Program-made: the position numbers and the translations under genes | From: Desulfobacteraceae bacterium | Lineage (GTDB): Bacteria > Desulfobacterota > Desulfobacteria > Desulfobacterales > JAABRJ01 | NCBI GenBank assembly: GCA_011390985.1 | Contig: JAABRJ010000158.1 | Span: forward strand, 1 to 5,099 | DNA length: 5,099 nucleotides | Direction: 5' to 3' | The notes under the pieces: model-generated | The model's input: only the letters and a program-made list of their open reading frames with translations | Told to the model about the DNA's origin: nothing | The model's database searches: none | Shown: positions 3,995-5,099 of the stretch, piece after piece | Numbering within the stretch: position 1 is the first letter of the stretch | How the letters are laid out: every line of letters starts with the position of its first letter

Positions 3995-5099
3995 ATGAGT
4001 TCAAATCAGATGGACAAAGGCTACGAACCCCACGACGTCGAAAAACGCTGGTATGCTTTCTGGGAAGACCAGCGGCTCTTTGCCGCCGAAGAAGAGAGCT
4101 CCCGCCCCGCTTACGCCATCGTGATACCGCCGCCCAATGTTACCGGCGTTTTGCACATGGGGCATGCGTTGAACGTGACCCTGCAGGATATCCTCTGCCG
4201 CTACCGACGGCTGATGGGCGATAACGTTCTGTGGATGCCCGGCACCGACCATGCCGGAATCGCCACCCAGAACGTGGTGGAAAAGAAACTGGCGGCCGAG
4301 GGGCGCAACCGCCACCAGCTCGGTCGTGATAAATTCATCGAGGCCGTCTGGCAGTGGCGTGAGCAATACGGCAGCGCGATCATCAACCAGCTCAAGCGCC
4401 TCGGGGCCAGCTGCGACTGGCGGCGGGAACGCTTCACCATGGACGAGGGGCTTTCGCTGGCGGTTCGCAAGGTATTTGTCACGCTCTACGAGCAAGGTCT
4501 GATCTACCGCGGCAGCTATATCATCAACTGGTGCCACCGCTGCCACACGGCCCTGGCGGACCTGGAAGTGGAGCACGAAGAGATCGACGGCCATCTTTAC
4601 CACATTCGCTACCCCCTGGTCGGCGCCAAGGGTGGTCTGGTGGTCGCCACCACCCGGCCGGAAACCATGCTGGGCGACACCGCCGTGGCGGTCAACCCTG
4701 ATGACGAGCGCTATGCCGGCCTTGCCGCTCAGACGGTGATGCTGCCCCTGATGAACCGCGAAATCCCCATCATTCGCGACGACTATGTCGATAAAGCCTT
4801 CGGCACCGGGGCCCTGAAGGTGACCCCCGCCCATGACCCCAACGACTTTGAAATTGGCAGGCGCCACGATCTGCCCAATGTCAAGGTGATCGACGATAAC
4901 GGGCTGATGTCCGAGGAGGCCGGGCGCTTCAAGGGGCTCGACCGTTTCAAGTGCCGTGAGGAGGTCCTCAAGGCCCTCAAGGCCGAAGGCCTGCTGGAGA
5001 AAATCGAGCCGATCCGCCACAGCGTCGGGCACTGTTACCGCTGCAAGGAGATCGTCGAACCGAATCTCTCCCTGCAGTGGTTCGTGAGCGCCAAGCCGC
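3995..5099 (+). CDS. valS: Valyl-tRNA synthetase, N-terminal part (cut by window end)
   Basis: ValRS is a cytoplasmic class I synthetase that charges tRNA-Val with valine and hydrolyses mischarged Thr-tRNA. The window holds the first 368 residues of an enzyme usually near 880. Visible are PPPNVTG (45-51), the HIGH motif as HMGH (54-57) and GTDHAG (83-88) of the catalytic fold. The CP1 editing domain shows TTRPETMLGDTAVAVNP (219-235) and GTGALKVTPAHDPNDFEIG (270-288). Two CxxC pairs, Cys180/Cys183 and Cys347/Cys350, are the likely zinc ligands. The KMSKS loop and anticodon-binding domain lie beyond the edge. The start is supported by GAGGA (3984-3988) 6 bases before ATG, and the protein opens with a typical YEPHDVEKRWYAFW (10-23). 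No frameshift is seen. Expression may be controlled by the leader at 3841-3935. Confidence 0.97.
   Translation, partial: MSSNQMDKGYEPHDVEKRWYAFWEDQRLFAAEEESSRPAYAIVIPPPNVTGVLHMGHALNVTLQDILCRYRRLMGDNVLWMPGTDHAGIATQNVVEKKLAAEGRNRHQLGRDKFIEAVWQWREQYGSAIINQLKRLGASCDWRRERFTMDEGLSLAVRKVFVTLYEQGLIYRGSYIINWCHRCHTALADLEVEHEEIDGHLYHIRYPLVGAKGGLVVATTRPETMLGDTAVAVNPDDERYAGLAAQTVMLPLMNREIPIIRDDYVDKAFGTGALKVTPAHDPNDFEIGRRHDLPNVKVIDDNGLMSEEAGRFKGLDRFKCREEVLKALKAEGLLEKIEPIRHSVGHCYRCKEIVEPNLSLQWFVSAKP

Noticed and set aside
4001..5032. A 343-codon open frame on the minus strand opposite valS
   Set aside because: The plus strand encodes an unmistakable ValRS with HIGH, editing and zinc motifs over the same span. 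The antisense frame has no recognisable domain and is a by-product of GC-rich codon use.
1..5099. CRISPR arrays, insertion sequences or phage genes
   Set aside because: No regularly spaced repeats, transposase-like frames, terminal inverted repeats or phage domains were seen. All recognisable genes are chromosomal.

Overview
The window reads as chromosomal, moderately GC-rich DNA from a Gram-negative bacterium. The best guess is a member of the former Deltaproteobacteria (Desulfobacterota, for example a Desulfuromonadales-like lineage). This rests on a receiver-PATAN-PilZ regulator, an acidic scaffold-like protein with repeated I-E-L-T motifs, and the general style of the housekeeping genes. 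The taxonomic call is inference; nothing in the window is diagnostic at genus level.

Layout. 1-276 (minus strand) is a complete tRNA-Phe(GAA) transcription unit: promoter, gene and intrinsic terminator. 277-650 has no gene. It holds a GC-rich, strongly self-complementary stretch (about 382-553) that could be a rod-shaped small RNA (6S RNA is the best guess, unproven), then an AT-rich leader with a 10-bp inverted repeat ending at the ribosome binding site of the next gene. 651-1622 (+) encodes a receiver-PATAN-PilZ protein, a probable cyclic-di-GMP effector with a degenerate receiver pocket. 1641-2381 (-) is rsmE, the 16S rRNA m3U1498 methyltransferase, meeting the previous gene tail to tail. 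The 2382-2555 divergent region carries two good minus-strand promoters for rsmE and a small inverted repeat. 2556-3746 (+) encodes a long, acidic, low-complexity protein with a short helical C-terminus, resembling PopZ-type scaffolds in design. 3747-3994 holds a perfect 16-bp terminator-like hairpin, a candidate promoter overlapping it, and a leader that can fold as a terminator/antiterminator switch. 3995-5099 (+) is the first 368 codons of valS, valyl-tRNA synthetase, cut by the window edge.

Functionally, three elements belong to translation (tRNA-Phe, rsmE, valS), one to cyclic-di-GMP signalling, and one looks like a structural or scaffold protein. They do not form one operon: most units have their own promoter or terminator. 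The points most worth a second look are the valS leader, the candidate structured RNA, the two-promoter/two-start arrangement of rsmE, and the repeat-rich acidic protein.
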